Source: Hypericum androsaemum (lineage: Eukaryota > Streptophyta > Magnoliopsida > Malpighiales > Hypericaceae). Taken from it: 64,000 nucleotides of DNA. The DNA lies in NCBI GenBank assembly GCA_963995505.1, contig OZ023181.1, positions 14,938,221 to 15,002,220 of the forward strand. Direction: 5' to 3'. Position 1 is the stretch's first letter; every line of letters begins with the position of its first letter. The position numbers and the translations under genes were made by a program. Below are positions 31,441-42,162 of the stretch, in pieces. The notes beneath the pieces were generated by a model, which searched no databases, had not been told where the DNA came from, and was given only the letters and a program-made list of their open reading frames with translations.

Positions 31441-33124
31441 ACTTGTAGCAGAAGAGTCTGGTTGAGATGTAGATTTTCTACTCCAGCAAGTACTATAGTC
31501 ATAAATGTAACTAGGACTGGATGGTTTTGCCATTCAAGTTTTTCAATAAAACTTAATTATAAAAAAGATAGAGAAGATAGATTGTCCATTCATCGGTGGT
31601 GAGAGATTTTTTAATTATAATGAGTCACCCTAACTTATATACGATTCCAACTAATAAATGTGATAGAAATAAACACTTGCAAACTAATTGAAAGAAGAAA
31701 AAAAACTATACAAGTATCCTGATAGATCCATTTATAATAAAAATAAAATTATCTCAAAGAAATAGACTTCCAAGGATAAAATTATATTAAGACGTAAATT
31801 TTGGGGTAAAATAAGTATTCAAAATATTATCAAGAAAATGCCTTGTTTGTTTTATATAAAGATAAATTACTCTCAAAATCCGTGTTTGACATATTCTCTT
31901 CTCATATTTCTCTATTTCTGAAATAGATTAAAATCTCTATACAGTTTGAAGAAATTATACTACAAGATCCTTAAAGCCGGATCGAAATTTTTCTCCGACG
32001 AATAGCCCCTAAAATAACACAAATGCTATTCATACAAAAAATAAAAATCTTTCCCTCTCCTCGGCCCCGAAGAAGCCATGAAATCCTCCTTCGACAATTT
32101 CCAGCTTTAAGGTTTAAAAAACCCTTAATTCATGGATCTTCAACCCTCAATCCAGGAAAATGCAGTCCACGTAATGAATTTTGTTGGGCCCATTTGTAAT
32201 TGGTCAAAAAGAAGAAATCCCCAAATCATCGAAGAACCCTAATTGATGGCTTTCTTGCCAATCTCAAAAAATTCAATCCATCGGCAAACCCGTGACAACC
32301 ACCGACGGCTCTTGAAGGCCTTCAATGTCGATACCGAGCAAAGGGGACTGTTTTCTCCTTGCCACGTCTTTGAGCTCGCTGTGAACGACTTGGGAAGGCC
32401 CGCAGCCGTTCAAGCCACGAAGCGACAAAATTTTTCGACTTAGGCTTGGATAGTCGACATGCCCATTCAAGCCGCGAAGCCACGTGATTTTTCGACTTAG
32501 CAGTTGACACGATGCAACTGTTTCAATTTTTTCAGTTTACCCTTTGTATAATTATACGAAATCCCAAACCAAAAAAAGATTAGGTTAAGAACCTGGGGGT
32601 GATGTATTTTTTCTCAAAAATTTGGAATAAATTTTGAGACGCTAGACGATATTGGACTTTCTTCTCTCCCGAATGTATGTCTTTCCAGCCTAATCCATTC
32701 CAAGCATCAATTGCCATGAACAGAACAACGAGTGGCAGCCAGGGAAGGACCTACATTAACCAAGGCGAGGTCAACTTTCCCCCCCAAAAAAAAAGATATT
32801 AGTGAGAAATTATATGTTGATCTCGTTAAAATTATAAACGCGTTCTTACTTGTACAAATATATTTTCTCCCAAAAATATTAAAAAATCTACAAATAATTC
32901 TACTATTATTTTCATAATAATTATTTATTAGTTCTCATGTTATTACCTCTATTTTCGATTATCAAGAATCATAGTCCTATTAATTTAATTTCAAGCTATA
33001 TATCATGGATTCTCTGTTTACATGAAAATGTCAAGACAATCATTGGTGTTTATCATTAGACATAAAGAAAAAGAGATTCCAAACTATAGTTTCATTTAAT
33101 CAAAAGTGATCATATTTAAAGTGA
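31441..33124. other. Gap with small repeats, no supported gene
   Basis: At 32240-32510 a GC-richer segment has two related blocks containing GCGAAGC..TTTTTCGACTTAG (about 32417 and 32472), each partly encoding short frames on both strands. This may be another captured or repeated fragment. The remainder is AT-rich with nothing recognised. Confidence 0.3.
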
Positions 33125-33440
33125 TAATCTCGTTAAACAAATAAAAAGTATTGATCTCAAGTTGGAGCTAGTGTTAAATTTAAATACCTCTCTATCGTAA
33201 TAACTAACACTTTTTCATAAAATTTTGGTGCTGAATTTTGGTCCCAATTTTTTTTTTGAATAAATACATATATTTTTGCATACTTTACCATTCAAAAATA
33301 TTATAATACAATAGTTTGTGCTAAACTTGCTTGTTTGATAAATTTTACATCATCATAAATCGTCTCAACTGTCTTCAATTGATTATTGTAATCACCGTCT
33401 TGTTATTAAAAAATATCTCCATCTAGTGTAACATTTGAAT
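33125..33440. repeat. Dispersed repeat, copy 1
   Basis: It shares CTATCGTAATAAC, ATAGTTTGTGCTAAACTTG and GTTTGATAAATTTTACATCATC, in the same order, with 44430-44640. The family is unknown. It has no coding content. Confidence 0.6.
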
Positions 33441-33675
33441 AACGCTATAAACCAAACTTTTAGTTAATTTGAATACATATAAATTTTGGTATTTACGTAT
33501 TTATTGTTCAAAACTCAATTTTAATATTGTTATTTTATGTAATAATTTTTTCAAAATAATATTTTTATCTGACTCCACTGATATTATTTTAGAGAAATTT
33601 AAGAGTAATGAGTAAACTTTAATATACTATTTATTATTGCCTATGCAATTTAATTTACACTCTCGTAACAGTGGC

Positions 33676-34175
33676 CAAGGTTTTTAAATATGCAATCCGA
33701 CCGGCAGTCGGTCCGACTGATAATCAGATCAGTCCGACCATGATTCAGTCTGAAGAGCGTACCGAGTTTGGCCAAAAAAATGCTAACCTTACGAACCTCC
33801 CAAAAATGGTCAGACCGGGAAATTTGACTGAATTTTTGACCCAGTATTTTTTGGTTCGTTAGGTTGAACCAAAAAATAAGGTTGGTCGGATATTTTAACC
33901 AAGAAAAAACTTTTTTAGACGGATATTTTCTTTTTTTAGGATTTCAAAGTTACGGTGGGTCAAAAAAAAAAAAGTTGTACCTACTTATTTTTTGGGAAGA
34001 GTAACCGAGGTTTAGGGCTGGGGTAGTAGGGTAGGGGTAATTAAAATATTAATAAAAAAATATTTTTAAATATATTTAGACCGGTATCCGACCGGCATTC
34101 CAACTGGTCGGACTAGTCGAAACGTGACCCAGAGGCAAGCGTGGGTCGCTCTCCGGGTCGTATTTAAAAATCTTG
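33676..34175. mobile_element. hAT-like MITE, family 1 copy 2
   Basis: This element is 500 bp, bounded by the perfect 8-bp duplication ACAGTGGC (33668-33675 and 34176-34183). TIRs: CAAGGTTTTTAAATATG and, inverted, CAAGATTTTTAAATACG. The interior shares CCGACCG-type blocks, GAGCGTACC..TTTGGCCAAAAAA and GGCAAG.GTGGGTCG with the copy at 2147. It has no transposase. The exact TSD and TIR make the hAT-type call firm. Confidence 0.85.
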
Positions 34176-34433
34176 ACAGTGGCAGCACTTAATGTCTCTC
34201 TAATCCCGCTGTGGATCATGGAAGTCTCCCTTCTCGTGGTACTAAAACTATCGCAATAATCTCGCCTTAATTTTTTACCTTCAAATTGGGCAAAATTCTA
34301 TCCGAATGAATTTGATGTACTTATCTGCTCAGATTTCCCGACTTAATGTATAATATGATCATTTTCTTGGGTATGGATTGGGTACGGACTGCCCAGATTC
34401 TGAATCGTTCGGAATGAAGACACGTGGGAGTTA

Positions 34434-34648
34434 TTTTGCAAAAATGCTAAAATATTGGGACCAAAATAAAAAAAAGTCACGCGCAAACACAGGCCTGAAA
34501 AAAATGTCTTTATGACATAACTGTGCATGCCAGTAAGACTTTTTGCAAAAATGCTAAAATTCGAGGACCAAAATAAAAAAAGACACGCGTACTAGTATCA
34601 TAAACGGAACATGCCGCTGTCACAAAAATACATGTCAGTATCACATAA
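34434..34648. repeat. 107-bp tandem duplication
   Basis: Two adjacent copies start TTTTGCAAAAATGCTAAAAT (34434 and 34541) and end in CATAACTGxGCxTGxCAG. They differ at many positions, so the duplication is old. Confidence 0.75.
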
Positions 34649-34649
34649 C

Positions 34650-35736
34650 TGCGCTTGTCAGAATGGTCCCCCCCTTCACTCCAAACCGTTCGCAATGATT
34701 TCTTCACTCCGTATCCAATTCAAACCATGTTTTTCATTAAAAAAAACTATCGCAATAATTTTTCAGGACTTTAATGCCTCTGTACATTATAATTACATGG
34801 GATGGGATAGAAGGGCAATAATGGAAAGAGCAGACAGGCAGTGGTTGGAAGTTCTTTTATTAAAAGGGTAAAATGCAATCGGAATTTGGGAGATATTGGT
34901 TAGATGTCACATTATAATATCTCAAATTCAAAGTAGTATAAATATATAATATTAAAAATTGTTACTTTTAAAAGATTTACTAGGGCAAAGTCTCACTCGG
35001 ATAAAATCTTGGTTAGTCGGAGTAATATAATCCGGATACTATAATAAAATATTTGTTAGATGTCGTAGTCACTAGCCGACAAACGGAGGTGAGATGCCGC
35101 TTTCTTGTCCCCCCAAACCACACTTTATCTCCCCTGTTTTCCTTTGTCCCCAGTACCCTCGTCTTTAATTAAACTCCTCATTTATTGCTGTTACTCATTA
35201 GAATATACGATTTCCCCTAGCTCCTCAGTCTTCCCGCCGTTCATTTTTTACTTTTTTTACCCTTGCTATTATTATTAACCCTTTTTTTCCTCCGAGCCTG
35301 TAATTTTTTCAGTCAAAAATCAAGTGTGTCCAGGGAAGAATTGCGGATTGGAGCAGTAAAAAAGGCACGGTCAAAAGTCGTACGGTCTCGATCTCTTTGT
35401 AGGCGTGTTGCAAACAGTCTCCATTATTCTTATTAGTTATTATGTCTCCATGTTAGGAAAGGGCATCATGATCCTGTATTTGCCAGGTGCGTAACAGGCT
35501 AACGGTGATCCCAATTATAAGCACACCGTTTTTTTCACTTCGGAAAAAGTTTTTTTTACGTCAAATAGAGACAAAATGATTTTGTTGATAAAGTTTTTTC
35601 ATATTTTATATTTTTTATCTAATTCTAATCAATACTAGTACGAACCAGATATATAAACCAAAAACACATAGAGTTGCAACGTACGAGGCATGTTATAGCG
35701 AACGATGATTCAATAGAACTTGAATGAAAAAGTAAA
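34650..35736. other. AT-rich gap
   Basis: No gene signal. A pyrimidine-rich stretch at 35100-35300 could be a leader, but no exon follows. Confidence 0.35.
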
Positions 35737-36934
35737 GGGTAAATTATTTTCTTGTCTCTGTTATTTGATCACCCTTATTTGCGGGTCCCTTGGTTTCAAA
35801 AAAAGAATTATCCGTCTTCACACTTTGATTTTAGATATTCTCGGATCCCTAGTTAACGTTAGCACCTATTTTTTTATTTTTTGTCATGAAAATGATCAAA
35901 ATACCCCTAAACAAAAAAAACAAAACTACAAGTTTAGCTCTTTCATTTACAAAACAAATTCAAAGCTTCAACAATTAATTCCAATTAAATAAACCCCAAA
36001 ACCTAACTTCAACAATTAACATCAATTAAAATCATTTCTAGGCTATGAACAAAGGCCCCTGCATCCATGAACATCAGCCCAGAACTTCAACCCAGCTCCG
36101 ACAACGGAGCAACGACCGAGGCCCGACCTCAATTAACAACGCCGATGCCCAATTTTATCACTAAACGATCCAGGCCCGACCTCAATGGAGGAAGACAAGT
36201 TCGTGGTCGGGGAAGATGGGATATTTGTGTTCTCGAAGGACTCTAATCTCACACCCACACCTCCCCGGCGAGCGAGAGTGTCCCAGGCTTAGAGACGAAT
36301 CCGACATCAAACTCAAGCGCAACCGTCGCCGTCTAAATCGTTTAAATCTGACATCAAACCCACTCCTTGGGCATGAAGACAATGTCGTCGGGAGTCGCAA
36401 TTTTCGCTCTCCTCCAGCCGCCTCCAGAAACGATGTCGTCAGGAGTTTCGCGCCGTCGTCTGAAATTTCTCAGGTCGACCGTTGGAAGTCCGACGAGGGA
36501 GGTCTTGGGTCGGCGGAGGAACTCTTTAAGGTCTCCAACCTTGTGGAGTCGTTTCTCGCCGGTCAATCGTCGACCTCATCGTCTCCGCTTCTCGATGAAT
36601 CACAACTTTTATTGGGGAAGGAGGAGATGACCTCGTCTCACCTCCTCTTTGAATTCTGGATTTGTTTTCTTTTAATTTCTTGATTTGGGGAAAACCTTAT
36701 GGAGTGGTAGAGAGAGAGAGAGATGGAGGAGGTTGCCCGAGGAAGAAGAAGAAAGTAAGTTTTGTTTTTTTGTTTAGGGGTATTTTGGTCTTTTTCATGA
36801 AAAAAAAAAGTATTGACGTCAACGAGAGACCCGAGAGTATCTAAAATCAAAGTAGGAGGACGGACGATTTTTTTAAAACCAAAAGACTCGCGAGGAGGGT
36901 GAACAAACACTAGAGAGAAGGGGGTAATTTACCC
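35737..36934. mobile_element. Fourth long-TIR (MULE-like) element with GC-rich core
   Basis: 1198 bp with TIRs of about 200 bp. The outer ten bases GGGTAAATTA are identical at both ends, and further blocks match (CTTTGATTTTAGATA, CAAAATACCCCTAAACAAAAA). No clean 9-bp TSD is seen. The core at 36180-36660 has higher GC and looks captured. A plus frame from the ATG at 36185 reads MEEDKFVVGEDGIFVFSKDS, followed by a stop. Other frames there are open in places. The parent gene is not recognised. Confidence 0.65.
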
Positions 36935-36983
36935 ATAAAGAAACCCTCTAAGACTTGCAGAGAAACTTTAAATCATAATCAAC

Positions 36984-37105
36984 TTATACCAAGTTGTATA
37001 TATTGTTGTAATCATATTGAAGTTTATATATATTGTTGTAACCATATTAAAGTTATATATATTGTACTCCACTAAAAAAAGTTATATATATTGTAACTAT
37101 AGTAA
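36984..37105. repeat. Short tandem AT-rich repeat
   Basis: Three to four copies of AGTTTATATATATTGTTGTAA-like units of about 30 bp, partly degraded. Confidence 0.6.
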
Positions 37106-37179
37106 GATTTTGTTCAAAGGAGCCCATGAACCATTATTATCGAACTCGTAAATGACACAGAAAATGCCTGACATTGAAT

Positions 37180-37270
37180 TCTAGCTCAAATGATAAAAAG
37201 ATGGTGTGATAAATCGAGTTTAAATTAAAAAACCAAAGTTCAAAACCTAAAAATGTAAAAACAATACTTA
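37180..37270 (+). repeat. Possible decayed SINE head
   Basis: TAGCTCAAATGAT resembles a pol III A box, and AAGTTCAAAACCT about 60 bases later resembles a B box. No clear tail or TSD. Confidence 0.3.
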
Positions 37271-37623
37271 CAGAAAAACATAAAATATTTCTAGGGATCA
37301 AACCTCGTACATAGTCGGGGATCAATAATAGGAAAATGACCTCAGAGCACATGCAAATTATTATATTTTCTTCTAGCTTGAGGGCTATGTAGACGCATCA
37401 GAGCTCCACAAAAAAAAAGGAACATGATCCCGGGTTTCAGCCTGGATATCTATTAGTACCAGTAAAAAAGTTTATTTTAGTACAATATTGTTTCAAAAAT
37501 TTCATGTTTAAGTTTGTCTCTGTATTGTCCAATACGAACGAAGCTTATTGACGTGTCCGATATTAAGTTAGTGAAGCCCGAAATAATATTGTTTGGATAG
37601 GAAAAAAAATTAAAACATCAAAC

Positions 37624-39535
37624 TGTTCAGGTACAAAAATAATCTCAGCATTGTTAACATATTTCGAGGTACCCGGTGTGGTCTCAAAATGAACGGATGA
37701 CCGGTGACCGATGTATCTCAAAGTGACCGGCGGACGGTGTTGTCTCAAAGCGATCACTTCTGATTTTGAGTTGGAAAGAGATTGTCGATGGTCTCCCATC
37801 CATTGAGTTCGATGACTGTCTTACTTGGTCGAAATCGGTGACGATAGATCACTTTGTTGTGTTGTCCTTGGTTCACTTCGGCTTGTCCTTAGATGACAAA
37901 GTCCTTCCGTGGTTAATGGGCCATTACTTTGGACTCGTAGGTTTGAATGAGAAAATTCTTATAGCTATGGAAAGGCGAGACATGTATCTACAATTTTGTT
38001 TTCAAGAGCCTTGCCTAATTCGGATCAGAAGCGGGTTTAAACAAAGTGCAAATTCCGGTGTTAGCTTGCTTGATGAGTTCTGATAGATTTTGGTAGATCG
38101 GCGGTAGATTGTGACTCGGATATCAGATTGAGCCAATTCTTGTGGCTATGGAAAGGAAAGACAAGGATCTACAACTTTGTAGTTTATGGTATCTTCAGAT
38201 TCAGAGCGCAGGTAGGTCAAAAATACAGGTCATATTGGGAGGACGTTTGGTCCACAAGGCGGGAAGCAAGAGGACACTTTGACCTTCGAGGTGGGAGCCC
38301 GGAGGATGTTTTGACCTACAAGGCGGGAGCTCGGATGGTTGCTTTGACCTACAAAGCGGGAGCCCAGATGGTTGATTTGACTTTTAAAGTGGGATGTCCG
38401 CGAATATCATTTTGGGTTTTTGGCGAAGATGGTCAACTCCGCGTTCGAAGAGCAAGCGAGGCTCGGGTTTGGAGTTCGGCGGGAAGGTGGTTTCAGACTT
38501 ATAGGCGGGAAGGCAATTTCGGACTTATAGGCGGGAAGCCGATTCAAGACTTATAGGTAGGAAGCCAATTCCAGACTTTATAGGTGGGAAGGTGATTTCA
38601 GACTTATAGGCGGGAAGGCGATTCTTGGATAATAGGCGGGAAAGCAATTACAGGTTTATAGACGGGAAGCCAACTTGGACTTTATAAATGGGAAGGTTAT
38701 TTCGGGCTTATAGGCAAAAGTACAGCTTCGATGGAGATCTCGGCCCGATGTATTTTGCTTCGGGTTCGAAGGCGGGAAGCGTGTGGCCCATAAGGCCGCT
38801 CAGCTGGCTTGGAAGAGAGAGGCGGGAAGAAGGTTCTGTCTTAGGGGCCCAAGCGGGAAGTTGGTTTTAGGGTCGGAGGTCGTCTTGAATTTTAAGGCAA
38901 AAACCCCATTCGATTTCTACAGGCGGGAAGGCGAGGATCCGCTTTGGACCTCGACACGGAAGGGCACGGGCGGGAAGCCCATTGGTCCATGCAGTCGGGA
39001 AGCTTGGGCCCGTTTTGGGGTTCACTTTGGGTCTAAAGGTGGTAAGCTGATTGGGCGATGACGGGCTTAAGATGAGTTTTTGCATAGAAGGTTCGAGAGG
39101 ATCAAGTCAGCTTATATTTTCCTAAGTTGAGCCGGGATGTCCAAAATTCGGGCAAGATCTTGGGTCACAGTTGCTTGGTTGGCACGATCGGAATATTCCT
39201 ATTCAAAGATGGGATATGTTCATTTGAGAAAGATAGCTTGGATTTTCCTATTCTAAGCCGGATTGATTTGGAAATAACATATTCGTTCGGGATGGGATTA
39301 TGATGGAGCTAGGTCAAGACGTGCTATATAAAGGGGGCTCGGGCGACGAAGAAAGAGATCAACAACACAACAAACAACAACAACAACTATCTTTCTCCCT
39401 ATCGTTCTCTTAGCTTAGACTTAGCTTAGATATAGCCTGTAGATCTTTTCCCCCTCCGTTAGGCCGACCTTGGGATGATCACTCTGGAGCGTCTCGGGTT
39501 TTCTTAGTATTTTTGTACCCCTTTTACCCGCAACA
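37624..39535 (+). repeat. 5' LTR of the Gypsy element
   Basis: It starts TGTTCAGGTACAA and ends CCCGCAACA. It contains an internal array of units of about 30 bp (38490-38720) reading TTATAGGCGGGAAGGCGATTC and variants, with about nine exact GGCGGGAA motifs overall. A TATA box (GCTATATAAAGGGGG) lies near 39326, with CT-rich leader-like DNA downstream. Confidence 0.85.
39322..39340 (+). promoter_or_regulatory. LTR core promoter (TATA box)
   Basis: GCTATATAAAGGGGGCTCGG, also present in the 3' LTR near 43888. Transcription would start about 30 bases downstream, just before the AACAACA-rich leader. Confidence 0.6.
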
Positions 39536-39593
39536 TATTTTTGGCATGCTCGGTGGGACTAAGGAGGGCATCTATCTAGCTTTGTCGATCAAG

Positions 39594-40260
39594 ATGTCCA
39601 AGAATCATGCTGCGCAAGCCAATTCCAATGAGGCGGCATCACCCACTTCCCAACAACTCGTTGGGAAGAATCCATCTGATGTGACTTCTGACAAGGAGGC
39701 GGCACCACCATCCTCTTAACAACACGTTGGGAGGAATTCATCCAACTAGGCTCACAACAAGGAGCCAACCCTTCCTACTACCCAGACGAGTGTAGGGAGA
39801 AACACAGCCAACACGTCCCCACTTAACGAGCTGGTTGATCAACTTGCTACCATGGCGGGGATGCTCGAGTCTATCACTGCTGGGATGCGCAAGATGCAGT
39901 AGGATAATGAAGAGGTTCAATAAGCTGTTGAACAGACTAGCAGGCGTACTGAGGGGCTCGCAGATATGACCCAACGAACTGAGGAGTCCTACAAGTGGCT
40001 CTCTAACCAGATCTCTGACGAGCTTCAAAGAGTCTGCAACTATGTGGATGACATCGACCGATAAGAGCTTGATGATGACAACATCAACCGATAATAAAAA
40101 CTCAATGAAGACGATGTCAATAGATAAGAAGAGCTCGATGAGGACGATGTCAATCGAGAAAAAGAGCTCGATAAAGACGACGTCAACCGATAAGAAGATC
40201 TTGATGAGGATGATGTCAACTGTCAGTAAATATTGGGATCTACCCGACGACAAGGGATGA
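39594..40260 (+). pseudogene. Gypsy gag-like region with an acidic tandem repeat
   Basis: From the ATG at 39594 (MSKNHAAQANSNEAAS) the frame reads through stops as a Ser/Thr/Pro-rich start, a helical part (NELVDQLATMAGMLESITAG) and four to five copies of an 11-residue acidic repeat (ELDEDDVNR + stop/Gln + E) at about 40050-40210. Most stops are TAA or TAG where Gln (CAA/CAG) is expected from neighbouring copies, as from C to T decay. The protein would be structural, but this copy is dead. Confidence 0.55.
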
Positions 40261-40369
40261 AGGGCAACCCTTATCTTCCCAATCTGAAGATTTTATCCTG
40301 CATCAATTCTTGGAGGATCAGTCATTGACGGATCCTCACCGTAATGCTTATGTCGCCATGGTTGGCTTC

Positions 40370-41240
40370 GACCGAAGTCAAAAGAGAAGCTCCAAGCAAG
40401 AGAAGGTCAATCCTAAGACCTGAAGGGCAAGACTCGGGGGGTAGGGATGACCAGACCCTAAGAAAAAAAAGTTTGATCCTAAGACCCGAGAGGCAAGACT
40501 CTGGGGACACGGAAGGCCGCCCGATAATGACATCCCAAAGGCTCAGAACTCCTTTCGTTCAAAAGGAGCCGATGGTCTTAAGGAAGGGAATGTCAATCTT
40601 AAGATGCAAGAGGCAGCACTCGGGGGGCCAGGACGGCCGAACCCTGAGAAAATAAATGCCGACCCTAAGACCCGGGAGGCAAAACTCAGGGGGCAAAAAT
40701 GGCCACCCGATAGTGACATCCCAAGGACTCAGAAGTTCTATCGTCCAAGGGAAGCTGATGAGACGTGAAGGCTCCATCATCCTCGTATTAAGGTGGACCT
40801 TCAAGATGGGTCCAAACCACATCGGTATACCTTTACCCGGCGTGGAAACAAGAGGGTCACTCCAGGGCCACCAACACAAGGCATCCTGACTAAGACTCTG
40901 AGACGTCACCTTGAGAGGAAGGTCAAAAAATAAAAGCAAGTTATCAAGGATCTCGAAAGGCAACTTGTGGAACAAAGGGCCAAGCTGATGGAGCAAGATG
41001 CCCTTCTAGCTAGCCAAAGGGTGACACACCAATTGGCGTGGACTCAAGGCAGGGCCAAGAAGGTTGAAGCCTTTAAGACTATCAAGGGAAAGGATCTCAA
41101 GCACATCAAGGAGGTTTGGCCAAAGGAACTCAAAGACTGATACAAGAAGTTGATCCGGGAGTGGGTATCTAAGGCGAGAAGCGATCCACTCCAGAGAAAG
41201 TAACCTTCGTGAGGGCAAGGACAACCGGAAGGAAAAAGAT
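40370..41240 (+). pseudogene. Gypsy interior, repeated basic segment (gag C-terminal part)
   Basis: Three or four diverged direct repeats of about 100 bp contain CCTAAGACCCGAGAGGCAAGACTC-like text (about 40410, 40472, 40590, 40660). They are followed by charged, probably coiled-coil text (WPKELKD near 41117). There are many stops. I do not recognise a zinc knuckle. Confidence 0.4.
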
Positions 41241-41411
41241 ATCTCAGTCGATCTTGATATTGGTTATGTTAAGTTTGGAGACTTCCCAGACAAGGTGTCG
41301 ATCAACAAGTTGTTCACCCTCCTGGCCATCGTTAGGCCGAAACTCAACCAACCCAGTCATCTGAACGGGGACACGAGGGAGGAAGATACATCTGAGCCTC
41401 AAATATGAGAG

Positions 41412-41912
41412 ATGTCTTCTGTCATTCCCATTGTGGAAGCCTTCAATGGCGACATCACTATTGTGAGGCCAATCCAAAGAATGGGCGAATACAAGAAATC
41501 TCTTTGCATCACAGTTCACTTCCTTGGGGAGCCGATCAAGAGAGTACCCGTGGATGGTATGGGTGTGGCGAACACCTTTCTTCAATTGCTCCTTAGGGAT
41601 CGCAATAAGGAAAAGGAGGATGTCAGCCCGACTGGCATGGTCATGAGCAACCTTGTCGAGAAAGGGCGAGACTTGATTTACTCCAGTCCAGTAATCCCAT
41701 CTTCCATCCGCCAATGTCTAATGTGGTGGAAGTTAGATGGAAAGGTGGAGATTATGATGGCTGACGCATGTTCGTTCATCCCATCCATATGCTACATAGA
41801 GACGGCCTTATACGACGTGACCATAATACCAATAAGGGTGGTATGGGCCAACATAGATGGCTGGTTTGACAGGTGTGCGAGTTTGATCAAGCAGAACGTC
41901 CTTTCAACCTAA
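41412..41912 (+). pseudogene. Gypsy aspartic protease-like region
   Basis: A 166-codon open frame has RVPVDGMGVANTFLQLLL at about residues 44-61, where the retropepsin motif (I-D-x-G-x-x-x-N) is expected, and later VIPSSIRQCLMWWKLDGKVE, which resembles the WIH..VPSSLHQ..FW motif that follows the protease in plant Gypsy polyproteins. The catalytic D-S/T-G reads D-G, so activity is unlikely. The element jumps from here to the 3' LTR, with no RT. Confidence 0.5.
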
Positions 41913-42162
41913 TGAAAAATTAGTGCCATACCTGGGGGGCAAGTAATCCCCTTACTTATTGGGAATAAAGCAATAGGCGAGGTGACAAGGCGATTGGAGG
42001 TTTGCATTTTGTCACCCTATAAGGCAGCCAGGTAGATGGCCTAGACCTCTTCGAGCTCCTCATCTTCATTCTAAGTTAGCTGAAGGATGCAAACCTAGAG
42101 ATGAAGGACCACGTCAATGCTTCTCGCATGGTCGTACCAAAATGTTAACGTGTGGGAGGTAT

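Noticed and set aside
39738..40253. 171-codon minus-strand frame
   Set aside because: Antisense shadow of the acidic repeat in the Gypsy gag region.
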